Shown here in pieces: positions 33,902-41,963 of a stretch of DNA of 64,000 nucleotides (position 1 is its first letter; the number at the start of each line of letters is the position of its first letter). Under the pieces are notes generated by a model. It ran no database searches. It was not told the origin of the DNA and saw only the letters and a list, made by a program, of their open reading frames with translations. The DNA comes from Dorea_D hominis (GTDB taxonomy: Bacteria > Bacillota > Clostridia > Lachnospirales > Lachnospiraceae). The translations under genes were made by a program, and so were the position numbers. The stretch is taken from the NCBI RefSeq assembly GCF_014287705.1, contig NZ_JACOOY010000009.1, positions 1 through 64,000 of the forward strand, in the 5' to 3' direction.

Positions 33902-35020
33902 ATGAACAAGAAAGAAGTACTGGAAATCCGCAAGCAGTTCACGCCGGAAAACTGTGCAATTACACGTATTTGCGGCTGCTATGTGGATCACGAGAAAGAA
34001 AAAAAGACAGAACTGAAAAAGGCTTTTCTTTCCATGCCGGAAGAAGAAGCCTTCAAATATTTTGATATTTTCAAACATACGTTATCCGGAACACTTGGGA
34101 AAAATCTGATGAACATGGAATTTCCGACAGAGCAGGAGATGCCGGGTGGAACGCAGGAATTTCTCTTAAAGCTCCGTGACAGCAAGCTTACCGATGATCT
34201 TCTGGTTGAGGAATTTTACGATAAGGTCATTGAAAATTATATTTACCCGGAAAATTATTACATCATACTGATCCATGCGGTCTATGATGTGCCGGGCAAA
34301 TCTTCAGACGGTCTGGAGATGTTCGATGCTTCCGATACTGTATATGAACATATCATGTGCAGTATCTGTCCAGTAAATCTTACCAAAGCGGGACTTACAT
34401 ACAATGCAGAGACGAACAATATTGAAGACCGTATCCGCGACTGGTTTGTGGAATTACCTGTCAAAGGTTTCCTCTTCCCGGCATTTAATGACCGCGCAAG
34501 TGATCTTCACGGAGTTCTGTATTACTCCAAGAAACCAGAAGAGCTGCAGCCGGACTTCATTGAAAATGTTCTCGGAAGCCAGATCCCACTTACCGCAAAA
34601 GATCAGAAAGCATCTTTCCAAACGATCATCAGTGACACACTGGGGGAAGATTGTGATTATGAAGTTGTAAGAAATATTCACGATAATCTGAATGAAATGA
34701 TCGAAGAAGCCAAAGAAACACCGGAACCGCTAGAACTCGGCAAACCGGAAATGAAGAATCTTCTTGCCAGAAGCGGCGCTTCCCAGGAACATCTCGAAAC
34801 TTTCGATGAGGAGTTTGAGGAAGTGGTCGGCGAAAAACAGACATTACTTGCCGCCAATATTGCAAGCACAAAGACTTTCCAGATTGAAACTCCGGATATT
34901 GTTCTGAAAGTAAACCCGGAGCGGTCTGATCTCGTTGAAACCCGAGAAATTGACGGGCGGAAATGTCTCGTTATTCCGATTGATGAACATCTGGAAGTCA
35001 ATGGAATTGAAGTCCATTAA
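33902..35020 (+). CDS. DUF4317 family protein
   Basis: A 372-residue cytosolic protein of a family common in Lachnospiraceae with no known role. It opens MNKKEVLEIRKQFTPENCAITRICGCYVD and contains YEHIMCSICPVNLTKAGL, a region rich in aromatic and acidic residues, and RDWFVELPVKGFLFPAFNDR. No membrane segment, signal peptide or catalytic motif is evident. Several cysteines (CGCY, CSICP) might bind metal. It is monocistronic, divergent from sdaAB, and upstream of tRNA-Leu. Confidence 0.75.
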   Translation: MNKKEVLEIRKQFTPENCAITRICGCYVDHEKEKKTELKKAFLSMPEEEAFKYFDIFKHTLSGTLGKNLMNMEFPTEQEMPGGTQEFLLKLRDSKLTDDLLVEEFYDKVIENYIYPENYYIILIHAVYDVPGKSSDGLEMFDASDTVYEHIMCSICPVNLTKAGLTYNAETNNIEDRIRDWFVELPVKGFLFPAFNDRASDLHGVLYYSKKPEELQPDFIENVLGSQIPLTAKDQKASFQTIISDTLGEDCDYEVVRNIHDNLNEMIEEAKETPEPLELGKPEMKNLLARSGASQEHLETFDEEFEEVVGEKQTLLAANIASTKTFQIETPDIVLKVNPERSDLVETREIDGRKCLVIPIDEHLEVNGIEVH

Positions 35021-35106
35021 GCATGGGATAAAAAGTATGGACTTTCGTTTTGCAATTGAGTGCAAATAAAAATTTTCATATTTTTTCAAATAATACAAAA
35101 AAACAT

Positions 35107-35135
35107 TTGCATTATCTGCCAGAATGTGATATTAT
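35107..35135 (+). promoter_or_regulatory. promoter of tRNA-Leu(CAG)
   Basis: -35 TTGCAT (35107-35112), 17 bp spacer, -10 TATTAT (35130-35135). The start would lie about 8 nt before the mature tRNA end. Confidence 0.6.
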
Positions 35136-35150
35136 ACTTTTTGTCAGCGA

Positions 35151-35234
35151 GCGGAGATGGCGGAATGGCAGACGCGCTAGATTCAGGTTCTAGTGGGAGT
35201 TAATCCTGTGAGGGTTCAAGTCCCTTTCTCCGCA
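35151..35234 (+). tRNA. tRNA-Leu (anticodon CAG)
   Basis: An 84-nt class II tRNA. The acceptor GCGGAGA pairs with TCTCCGC, the discriminator is A, the anticodon arm CTAGATTCAGGTTCTAG carries CAG, there is a long variable arm, and the T-arm reads GAGGGTTCAAGTCCCTT. CCA is not encoded. It has its own promoter and terminator. Confidence 0.95.
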
Positions 35235-35245
35235 CTAGCGATAAG

Positions 35246-35273
35246 AACTCTTGAGTAATCAAGAGTTTTTTTG
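35246..35273 (+). terminator. terminator after tRNA-Leu
   Basis: A perfect stem, AACTCTTGA/TCAAGAGTT, with a four-base loop is followed by seven T. Confidence 0.85.
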
Positions 35274-35377
35274 TTATTGTAACGAAGCAAATGCATCATA
35301 TTTGCATGACAGCATTTAACGACCACTAATCAGAGCAAGATTCTCGAGAGCATATCTTATCTCTGTGTATACGATGA

Positions 35378-35419
35378 GCCAAGTACAGATTTGTGCTTGC
35401 ACAAGGATCTGTATTTGGC
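35378..35419. repeat. long unexplained inverted repeat
   Basis: GCCAAGTACAGAT (35378-35390) pairs with ATCTGTATTTGGC (35407-35419) with one mismatch, and GTGC/GCAC pairs again inside. There is no T-run next to it, so it is not a normal terminator. It lies between the tRNA-Leu terminator and the terminator of the AhpD-like gene; both neighbours already have terminators. Confidence 0.6.
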
Positions 35420-35427
35420 GAACAAAG

Positions 35428-35472
35428 CAAAAAGACTTCACCCTGGGCACGCCCAAAAATGAAGTCTTTTTC
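35428..35472 (-). terminator. terminator after the AhpD-like gene
   Basis: The hairpin AAAAAGACTTCA/TGAAGTCTTTTT has a GC-rich loop. The T-run on the minus strand follows the stop of the gene at 35499-36053. Confidence 0.8.
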
Positions 35473-35498
35473 GTTCTCTTACTATTTTCCTGCGAAAC

Positions 35499-36053
35499 TT
35501 ATTTAATAGCATCTCTCCATGTTGCAGGCTCAAACTTGTCCTGGATTGGGAGCAGTCTCTGGTCAACATCGATCTGTAATACAGAGTTGAAATTGTTTGT
35601 TGCCATCATCTGGCATGCAAATCCAACAATAACTACAATCTCTTTGTCAGTGTAATATTTCTTTAACTCTGTAAATGTCTCGTCAGATACTTTTGTAGGG
35701 TTCTTAACGATCTGCTCTGCAAGACTCTTCAGAAGTGCTTCTTTCTCAGTTGGTTCAAAGTTAGATGGATCAATTCCGATCTCTGCTAAATCGCTTACGA
35801 AGAATAAGGAGCACAGAAGGCATCCGTTTGTTGAAGATACAGAATGTGCATAAACAATTGCTGCACGCTGTCCAATAATTTCAACCAGTCTGTTCCATGA
35901 TGTATACCATCCCATAAATGCGTCATATGTTGCATAATCCTGAAGCAGTGCTTCTTTCATATTTGTTAATTTTCCCTGATTCTTTAACTCAAGATAAGCT
36001 TCCAGTTCTTTTCCTGTAGCTTCTTTTTCATTTGTAAATGCTACTCTTGCCAT
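35499..36053 (-). CDS. carboxymuconolactone decarboxylase/AhpD-like protein
   Basis: A 184-residue all-helical protein. The motif HSVSSTNGCLLCSLFF (AxxxxNCxxC-like, with CLLC as the redox cysteine pair) places it near the AhpD/carboxymuconolactone decarboxylase-like superfamily, many members of which are small peroxidases or thiol proteins. The second half contains ELKKYYTDKEIVVIVGFACQMMATNNFN, also typical. Substrate unknown. It is a single gene with its own terminator, divergent from the mgtE leader. Confidence 0.7.
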   Translation of the reverse strand: MARVAFTNEKEATGKELEAYLELKNQGKLTNMKEALLQDYATYDAFMGWYTSWNRLVEIIGQRAAIVYAHSVSSTNGCLLCSLFFVSDLAEIGIDPSNFEPTEKEALLKSLAEQIVKNPTKVSDETFTELKKYYTDKEIVVIVGFACQMMATNNFNSVLQIDVDQRLLPIQDKFEPATWRDAIK

Positions 36054-36238
36054 TTCTTAATGCCCTCCATTTTTATAACATATTCTTTCAGTAGGTTTAT
36101 AGGAACATAATACTACTTTCCACATTTTCCGTCAATCACAAATCACATTTTCTCACTTTTTTTGTTTGTTTTTTTGAATTATTAAGAATATATCTCTGTT
36201 AAAACGATGTAAATTTTCTTTCTTACATACAAAAGCAC

Positions 36239-36267
36239 TTGCGCCTCATTATCGAAAAGGCTATAAT
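36239..36267 (+). promoter_or_regulatory. promoter of the mgtE leader transcript
   Basis: -35 TTGCGC (36239-36244), 17 bp spacer, -10 TATAAT (36262-36267). The start near 36274 gives a leader of about 260 nt before mgtE. Confidence 0.5.
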
Positions 36268-36345
36268 ATTCTACGGAAGATTTTGCAATTTTCGCAATAA
36301 TTCCAACAATCATTTCTAAAATTATTTTAAAGGCAGGTGAACAGC

Positions 36346-36426
36346 ATGGACGGTTGTGATAGTCACGGGCGAAGTAAGAATATAGAATCGGAAACAAGCA
36401 ACAGTCGATGCTGTTGTTTTCTATAA
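36346..36426 (+). CDS. putative 26-codon leader peptide upstream of mgtE
   Basis: The frame begins ATG with AGGTG a few bases upstream. It encodes a 26-residue peptide that opens MDGCDSHGRSKNIE and ends SRCCCFL, then TAA. Its three cysteine codons lie in the 3' arm of a CAACAG/CTGTTG hairpin. The whole frame is enclosed by a larger fold (GCATGGA near 36345 with TCCATGC near 36441; TAGAATC with GATTCTA). It sits between a promoter and mgtE, so it could be a regulatory leader peptide. It could also be a chance frame or a small secreted peptide. Confidence 0.4.
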   Translation: MDGCDSHGRSKNIESETSNSRCCCFL

Positions 36427-36535
36427 TTTTTGATTCTATTTTCCATGCCCTGATTTTCATTTCTTAAGACAGCACAAATTCATTTCTTAAGGATATTTAA
36501 ACAACTGAAAATCACACAGCAACTTGGAGGTAAAA

Positions 36536-37930
36536 ATGGAAAATAAAACACAGAATTACACACCGGAGATTCTAAAAATCATCCGGAGCAACACCTCTCC
36601 GGGGATTATGCGAAACAAACTGGAAGACTACCACGAGAATGATCTCGCAGAAGTTTTTCCGGAACTGACCGTAAAAGAGCGTGTCAAACTTTGTCGTATT
36701 CTCGACCTGGATATGCTTTCTGATATCTTTGAACACACCGATGAAAAAGAAGCAGCAGAATATTTGAATGAAATTGATGTCAAAAAAGCGGCGTTAATTT
36801 TGTCTGCAATGGAAACAGATGCCGTTGTAGATGTTTTGCAGATGGTTCCAAAAGACAAAAAGAATCTTTTTATCGAACTGATGGATGATGATGCCAGAAA
36901 AGACATCGCCGTTATTGCTTCTTTCGACGAGGAAGAAATCGGTAGCAAAATGACAACCAACTGCATCATGATCCGTGAAAATCTCACGGTCAAGCAGGCA
37001 ATGAGTAGCCTTATTGACCAGGCGGCAAAAAATGATAATATTTCTACTATATTTATGGTGACAGACAAACAGACTTTTTATGGTGCTATGGATCTGAAAG
37101 ATCTGATCATCGCAAGACAGGATCAGCCGTTGGAAGACTTGATCGTAACGTCTTATCCTTATGTATATGGAAATGAACTGATTGATGATTGTATTGAAAA
37201 GTTAAAAGATTATTCCGAGGATTCTATCCCGATTCTTGACAATGAAAACAAACTGCTAGGTGTCATCACATCCCAGAGTATGGTAGACCTGGTTGATGAC
37301 GAGATGGGTGAAGACTATGCAAAGTTCGCCGGATTGACCGCCGAAGAAGATTTGAAAGAGCCATTGCGCGAGAGTATTAAAAAGCGACTTCCGTGGCTTC
37401 TGGTTCTGTTAGGTCTTGGCATGGTTGTTTCTTCTGTTGTCGGATTATTTGAAACAGTTGTAAGCCAGCTTACATTAATTATGTGTTTCCAGTCACTGAT
37501 TTTGGATATGGCCGGAAATGTCGGTACACAGTCGCTTGCTGTTACGATTCGTGTCCTCATGGACGAGTCATTAACCGGAAAACAAAAATTTGAACTTGTA
37601 TTAAAAGAAATGAAAATTGCATTTTCCAATGGTTTCATCCTTGGTGTTCTGTCCTTTGTATTAATCGGATTGTATATTGCACTTTTCAAAGGAAAGAGTT
37701 TCCTGTTCGCCTATGCAGTCTCTGGCTGTATCGGTGCTTCACTGTTATTGGCAATGGTTATTTCCGGCGCCGTTGGCACATGTATTCCTCTTTTCTTCAA
37801 GAAAATACATGTCGATCCGGCTGTCGCATCCGGGCCACTTATTACAACCGTCAACGACCTTGTTGCCGTCGTATCCTATTACGGACTTAGTTGGATCCTT
37901 TTAATCAACCTGATGCATTTAGCAGGTTAG
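36536..37930 (+). CDS. mgtE: magnesium transporter MgtE
   Basis: MgtE is a homodimeric Mg2+ channel gated by cytosolic Mg2+. The 464 residues comprise an N-terminal helical domain (LAEVFPELTVKERVKLCRIL, LNEIDVKKAALILSAME), two CBS domains (MTTNCIMIRENLTVKQAMSSLI and DDCIEKLKDYSEDSIPILDNE...GVITSQSMVDLV) and five membrane helices from about residue 285 with the conserved GNVGTQSLAV and SGPLITTVNDLV. The start at 36536 has TTGGAGG close by. It has its own leader and ends at a strong bidirectional terminator. Confidence 0.95.
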   Translation: MENKTQNYTPEILKIIRSNTSPGIMRNKLEDYHENDLAEVFPELTVKERVKLCRILDLDMLSDIFEHTDEKEAAEYLNEIDVKKAALILSAMETDAVVDVLQMVPKDKKNLFIELMDDDARKDIAVIASFDEEEIGSKMTTNCIMIRENLTVKQAMSSLIDQAAKNDNISTIFMVTDKQTFYGAMDLKDLIIARQDQPLEDLIVTSYPYVYGNELIDDCIEKLKDYSEDSIPILDNENKLLGVITSQSMVDLVDDEMGEDYAKFAGLTAEEDLKEPLRESIKKRLPWLLVLLGLGMVVSSVVGLFETVVSQLTLIMCFQSLILDMAGNVGTQSLAVTIRVLMDESLTGKQKFELVLKEMKIAFSNGFILGVLSFVLIGLYIALFKGKSFLFAYAVSGCIGASLLLAMVISGAVGTCIPLFFKKIHVDPAVASGPLITTVNDLVAVVSYYGLSWILLINLMHLAG

Positions 37931-38025
37931 AAAAGGGGACGGGGATTTTCTAAAAAGGGACAGGTGCAACCGCAAAAGGGGACGGGGATTTTCTAGAAAA
38001 TCCCCGTCCCCTTTTGCGGTTTTTT
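37931..38025. terminator. repeat-rich bidirectional terminator between mgtE and thiE
   Basis: The sequence AAAAGGGGACGGGGATTTTCTA occurs at 37930-37951 and again at 37975-37996, with AAAAAGGGACAGGTGCAACCGC between. The second copy is followed by its exact reverse complement, giving a perfect 26-bp-arm palindrome at 37969-38020 and then TTTTT. The hairpin would stop both convergent genes and overlaps the thiE stop. The GGGGACGGGGATTTT unit resembles mobile intergenic repeats known in Firmicutes. Confidence 0.85.
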
Positions 38026-38659
38026 ACATTTTCATCATGCCAGACATGATACACCCACCAATTGCTCCACATTTTCCCAATTCTATCCACTGGTCCATGT
38101 GGAATTTTATTCCACCGATTCCATATACAGAAATATCCACAGCTTCACAGACTTCTCGTAAAAAGAGCAATCCTCTCGGCGGTAGCCCTTTTTTGCAGTC
38201 TGTAGCGTAAATGTGCCCTGCTGTTATGTAGGTTGCACCGAGTTTTTCTGCTTCTATGGCCTCTTCTACAGAATGTACAGAAGTGCCAAGTTTCGCAAAT
38301 TTTTCTCTCCACCGCCCAGATGCACTTTTCCCAGCCGTCACTTCCCGTAACAATGGCAGTGGCAAATGAAGGCCGTCACACGGCAATTCCATCGCCACTT
38401 GATAGAATGTATGCAAAATACATGGAACCTGATACTCTTTGCAGATTGCCAGCACTTTCTCTGCAAGATCTTTATATTCTTTTTCGGTCAGATCTTTTTC
38501 CCGCAAAATTATGGCATCCGGTCCCCATTCACAAATTTTTCGGATCTGTTCTAAATATGGTCTCTTGCTTAATGTACGGTTTGTCACTGCAACTACATGA
38601 AACCCTTGCACTTTCTCATTTGTACATCTATCATCCGTATTTTTTATTTCTTTACACAT
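38024..38659 (-). CDS. thiE: thiamine phosphate synthase (ThiE/TenI family)
   Basis: ThiE joins the thiazole and pyrimidine phosphates into thiamine phosphate. The 211-residue TIM barrel shows AVTNRTLSKRPYLEQI, the diphosphate/Mg region AIILREKDLTEKEYKDLAEKV, GLHLPLPLLREV, LGTSVHSVEEAIEAEKLGATYITAGHIYATDCKKGLPPRG-type segments and YGIGGIKFHM. TenI, a close relative that aromatises the thiazole, cannot be excluded because the His pattern is similar. It is the last gene of the thiS-F-G-H-E operon under the TPP riboswitch. Confidence 0.85.
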   Translation of the reverse strand: MCKEIKNTDDRCTNEKVQGFHVVAVTNRTLSKRPYLEQIRKICEWGPDAIILREKDLTEKEYKDLAEKVLAICKEYQVPCILHTFYQVAMELPCDGLHLPLPLLREVTAGKSASGRWREKFAKLGTSVHSVEEAIEAEKLGATYITAGHIYATDCKKGLPPRGLLFLREVCEAVDISVYGIGGIKFHMDQWIELGKCGAIGGCIMSGMMKM

Positions 38660-38763
38660 ACTATAATCTCTTTATATCTTTTACTTGTTCACACATAAAA
38701 TATAATCGCTTCGTGCATTTTATTTCTTTACGAAAATATAATCTCTTTATATCTTATAATTCT

Positions 38764-39975
38764 CTATACATAAATATAATCACTCATGACCGGCTGCAAA
38801 TCATTTTTCAGCAATGCATCATAAACTTCCTTCACACTTCTGCCATCAGAAATTTCAAACTGATCATCGCCTTTGTCCTCGATGTCTTCCACATGGCTTC
38901 CGATTCCGGTGCTGACTCCTGCAGAAATCTTAGTAGCCGCAATACCTACGAGATGATCTCGCACGCGTGCGCACTCTCTTGTTGATACGGTAATGCTTGC
39001 AAATGGCATAAAGAGACGATATGCGCAAACAACCTGCAACAGCTGTGTCTCATGCACATCCATCGGGTTGATCCGGTCGTTATTGATGATCGGACGCAAC
39101 CGTGGACAGGAAAATGCAATTTCTGCATGTGGATATTTTCTCTGTAATAAATATGCATGATATCCGGTTGCAAATGCATCTTTGCGGAAATCATCCAATC
39201 CCAAAAGTGCGCCGAATCCGACACCACGCATGCCACCTTTTAAAGCACGCTCCTGTGCATTCACACGATATGGATAAATACGTTTATGTCCTGCCAAATG
39301 TAATGTTTCATATTTATCAGAATTGTATGTTTCCTGGAATACGGTCACATAATCTGCACCACATTCGTGTAAATATGCATATTCGTCTGAATTGACCGGA
39401 TAGATTTCAAGTCCGATTACTTTGAAATATTTTCTTGCAATCCTACATGCATTTCCGATATATTCCACTGTGGACTTACTTCTGCTCTCCCCAGTCAGAA
39501 TGAGAATTTCCTGTAATCCAGTTTCTGCAATTGCCTGCATTTCTTTCTCAATTTCTTGATCATTTAACTGCGCACGGTTAATTTTATTGTGACAGTTGAA
39601 TCCACAGTAAATACAATAATTCTCGCAATAATTTGCAATATAAATCGGCGTAAACATATACACACTGTTTCCAAAATGTCTGCGTGTCTCGTCTTTTGCT
39701 GCCTGTGCAATTTCTTCTATAAACGGAAGTGCCGCAGGTGATAAAAGCGCCGCAAAATCTTCTGGTGTTCTGGATGTGTGTGCGATTGCCCGCTTTACAT
39801 CTGCCGCCGTGTATTTATCATAATCGTAAGCTTGCATAGCTTCTACAACCTGATCCAATACTTCTGAGCCGATATCTTCCATTCCTGGCAAATATGTCAT
39901 ATGATCGATTCTGTTTTTCTTCTGATCTTCCAGAATCTCCTCACTTAATATACTTTCATTGATATGTTGATTTTC
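38764..39975 (-). CDS. thiH: 2-iminoacetate synthase (radical SAM)
   Basis: ThiH splits tyrosine to give dehydroglycine for the thiazole ring in anaerobes. The 403 residues have the radical SAM motif CENYCIYCGF about 100 residues in, YMFTPIYIANYC before it, LLTGES-like ILILTGESRSKSTVEYI, the segment VTVFQETYNSDKYETLH, and RVNAQERALKGGMRGVGFGALLGL. The start at 39975 (MENQHINES) has AAGG upstream. Ten extra codons are possible. It lies 42 bp after thiG. Confidence 0.94.
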   Translation of the reverse strand, partial: ENQHINESILSEEILEDQKKNRIDHMTYLPGMEDIGSEVLDQVVEAMQAYDYDKYTAADVKRAIAHTSRTPEDFAALLSPAALPFIEEIAQAAKDETRRHFGNSVYMFTPIYIANYCENYCIYCGFNCHNKINRAQLNDQEIEKEMQAIAETGLQEILILTGESRSKSTVEYIGNACRIARKYFKVIGLEIYPVNSDEYAYLHECGADYVTVFQETYNSDKYETLHLAGHKRIYPYRVNAQERALKGGMRGVGFGALLGLDDFRKDAFATGYHAYLLQRKYPHAEIAFSCPRLRPIINNDRINPMDVHETQLLQVVCAYRLFMPFASITVSTRECARVRDHLVGIAATKISAGVSTGIGSHVEDIEDKGDDQFEISDGRSVKEVYDALLKNDLQPVMSDYIYV

Positions 39976-40017
39976 CATCTTTTTTACCTTCTTGTATTTT
40001 TGCAATTTTTGTTAAGA

Positions 40018-40791
40018 TTAATCCTCTAAAAATCCCGTAAGCGGAGAGGATGCGCTGGCACCTCTTTCGATTTTTCTTCCAAGTCCGGACAGATAAGCAC
40101 TGCGCCCTGCCTCGATTGCTTTCTTAAATGCTTCTGCCATGACCGGAACATCACCTGCTGTTGCGATTGCTGTATTTGCCATCACTGCCGCTGCGCCCAT
40201 TTCCATTGCTTCGCATGCCTGTGATGGGCGACCGATTCCGGCATCCACGATGATCGGTAGATCCATTTCATCAATGAGAATCTGTATAAATTCTTTCGTC
40301 GCAAGTCCTTTATTGGAACCGATCGGCGCTCCAAGTGGCATAATGCATGCTGCTCCGGCATCTGCCAGCGCTCTTGCCGCATTCAGATCCGGATACATAT
40401 ATGGCATAACTACAAATCCTTCTTTTGCAAGAATTTCCGTTGCTTTTATTGTTTCGTAATTATCCGGCAATAAATATTTGGAGTCGCGGACAACTTCGAT
40501 TTTTACAAAATCCCCGCATCCAACTTCTCTTGATAATCTTGCGATTCTGACAGCTTCTTCTGCATTTCTTGCTCCGGATGTATTCGGAAGTAATGTTACA
40601 TTGTCCGGAATATAATCCAGAATATTTGCCAGTCCGCCTTCATTTGCGCGGCGAAGCGCCAGTGTAATGATCTGCGCATCTGCTTTTTCAATGCATGCTT
40701 TTACAAGATCCAGTGAAAATTTTCCTGATCCTAAAATAAATCTGGATGTAAATGTGTGTCCTCCCAGACTCCATGTGTCTTTTGTACTCAT
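40018..40791 (-). CDS. thiG: thiazole synthase
   Basis: ThiG builds the thiazole phosphate ring from deoxyxylulose 5-phosphate, dehydroglycine and ThiS thiocarboxylate. The 257 residues contain FTSRFILGSGKFSL, ITLALRRANEGG, TLLPNTSGARNAEEAVRIARL, the Schiff-base lysine in FVKIEVVRDSKYLLPDN, PYMYPDLNAARALADAGAACIMPLGAPIGSNKGL-type barrel segments, and PIIVDAGIGRPSQACEAMEMG. It is between thiF and thiH. Confidence 0.95.
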   Translation of the reverse strand: MSTKDTWSLGGHTFTSRFILGSGKFSLDLVKACIEKADAQIITLALRRANEGGLANILDYIPDNVTLLPNTSGARNAEEAVRIARLSREVGCGDFVKIEVVRDSKYLLPDNYETIKATEILAKEGFVVMPYMYPDLNAARALADAGAACIMPLGAPIGSNKGLATKEFIQILIDEMDLPIIVDAGIGRPSQACEAMEMGAAAVMANTAIATAGDVPVMAEAFKKAIEAGRSAYLSGLGRKIERGASASSPLTGFLED

Positions 40792-40823
40792 ATGTTTGTC
40801 CTCTTTTCTTATTATTTTTTGAT

Positions 40824-41480
40824 TTATATCTCTTCCTCACCAAGAAGCAAGCGTGTGATCATATTTGCTTCATGGGCAGCGCAGATTGCAACTCTTGGCG
40901 CCATCAGTCCATTTCCATAACCTGGCTCTGTCACACGGTCACCACACAGGTAAAAGTTCTTCATCAGATGTTCTGTGCGAATTGTATTACTGCTCCCATA
41001 GCCTGCCATTCCGGTTGCCGATACCAGTTTCTTTTTCGGAAAATGCTGTAGAATTCCATTTACCAGCATTGCTTTTGCTTCTGGATTATCAAACGCTTCG
41101 CATACAATTCCTGCATCTTCAAAAAGAGAAATCAGATTCTCTTCTGTCACTTTCACGCAGTCTGTCCGGATATCAAGATATGGATTGATTTTCAAAAGCA
41201 GCGATTTCAACGCATCGGTTTTATACATTCCAAGATGTTCCATAAAGTACTGCTGCCGGTTCAGATTCGTAATATCCACTACATCAAAATCAATCAAGTG
41301 CAAATGCCCGACACCAATTCTTGCAAGTGCATACGCCACATTTGATCCAAGCCCTCCAAGTCCGGCAATTGTCACATGTCCGGCAGATAATTTTTTCTGG
41401 ATCTCCGGCGAATGACGTTCTTCCAACGCCGCCTGGATCTCTTCTTTTGTTAATGTCTTTGTTGTCTGTCCTTCCATCAT
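40824..41480 (-). CDS. thiF: sulfur carrier protein ThiS adenylyltransferase
   Basis: ThiF activates the C-terminus of ThiS as acyl-adenylate. The about 218 residues have the nucleotide motif AGLGGLGSNVAYALARIGVG, DFDVVDITNLNRQQYF, and AFDNPEAKAMLVNGIL. The zinc CxxC pairs of classical ThiF/MoeB are absent, as in the short clostridial ThiF form. The start at 41480 is supported by GGAG 3-6 nt upstream of a double ATG. Longer frames up to 41561 are only charged residues. It lies between thiS and thiG. Confidence 0.88.
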   Translation of the reverse strand: MMEGQTTKTLTKEEIQAALEERHSPEIQKKLSAGHVTIAGLGGLGSNVAYALARIGVGHLHLIDFDVVDITNLNRQQYFMEHLGMYKTDALKSLLLKINPYLDIRTDCVKVTEENLISLFEDAGIVCEAFDNPEAKAMLVNGILQHFPKKKLVSATGMAGYGSSNTIRTEHLMKNFYLCGDRVTEPGYGNGLMAPRVAICAAHEANMITRLLLGEEEI

Positions 41481-41616
41481 TTTCTCCTTTATGTCATTAA
41501 CTTCCTGGCTCATCTCTTTTTGGTCCGGAACTTCTTTTTCCTCATCGGTTTCCTCACGCAACTGTCATAATCCCTGTGCTCATCTCTTTCTGTCCCGGAC
41601 TACTCTTTCTTCCGCT

Positions 41617-41814
41617 TTAGCCTCCTCCGACAAATGTCACAACTTCCAGACGATCACCGTCTTTCAACATCGTATCGGAATATTCATATTTCGGAAGAAT
41701 ATCTCCATTTAACTCTACCGCAATCCTTTTCATCTGATATCCTGCGTTTTCTAGATAAGCAGCAACAGATATTGACTGTTTCATCTGAATCTCTTTTCCA
41801 TTTACTGTGATCAT
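41617..41814 (-). CDS. thiS: sulfur carrier protein for thiazole synthesis
   Basis: ThiS is a ubiquitin-like protein that carries sulfur as a thiocarboxylate on its C-terminal glycine. The 65 residues start MITVNGKEIQMKQSISVAAYLE and end VVTFVGGG with the needed Gly-Gly. The start at 41814 has AGGAGG upstream; an in-frame extension back to 41889 would run through terminator hairpin sequence. It is the first gene of the TPP-controlled operon. Confidence 0.92.
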   Translation of the reverse strand: MITVNGKEIQMKQSISVAAYLENAGYQMKRIAVELNGDILPKYEYSDTMLKDGDRLEVVTFVGGG

Positions 41815-41840
41815 TTCACTACACCTCCTTTTAATCTTAG

Positions 41841-41896
41841 AAAAAAAGAGTTCACAAAGAAACGTACCCGCGGTGGTGCGCCCCTTCATGAACTCT
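41841..41896 (-). terminator. second hairpin terminator just before thiS
   Basis: GAGTTCA (41848-41854) pairs with TGAACTC (41889-41895) around a GC-rich loop. On the minus strand a seven-T run follows. It lies between the riboswitch terminator and the thiS ribosome site, so a transcript must pass two terminators. The loop contains ACCACCGCGGGTAC. Confidence 0.6.
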
Positions 41897-41930
41897 TGTT
41901 CACTCTCAATCTTTTATACCTGTTAATAAC

Positions 41931-41959
41931 AAAAACGGAAGATACCAAAGTATCTTCCG
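41931..41959 (-). terminator. expression-platform terminator of the TPP riboswitch
   Basis: A perfect 10-bp stem, CGGAAGATAC/GTATCTTCCG, with a four-base loop is followed by TTTTTG on the minus strand. It lies directly after the riboswitch aptamer, so TPP binding would favour termination before thiS. Confidence 0.85.
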
Positions 41960-41963
41960 CTCA

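Larger units (their letters stand above)
36054..36535. other. intergenic region holding the structured mgtE leader
   Basis: About 480 bp. The left part holds the promoter region of the AhpD-like gene (minus). From 36274 a leader RNA of about 260 nt precedes mgtE, with the short cysteine-rich frame and nested inverted repeats at 36345-36447. It does not show the conserved core of the M-box (ykoK) magnesium riboswitch, so any control is by another device. Confidence 0.5.

Noticed and set aside
36182..36460. 92-codon minus-strand frame upstream of the AhpD-like gene
   Set aside because: No ribosome site, odd composition, and it runs through the structured mgtE leader.
36274..36535. M-box (ykoK) magnesium riboswitch before mgtE
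   Set aside because: The conserved core strands of that riboswitch were looked for and not found.
41848..41895. Possible T-box remnant (ACCGCGG, GCGGTGGTGCG) before thiS
   Set aside because: The conserved T-box stem I, specifier loop and full GGTGGNACCGCG bulge are missing; a second plain terminator explains the hairpin better.
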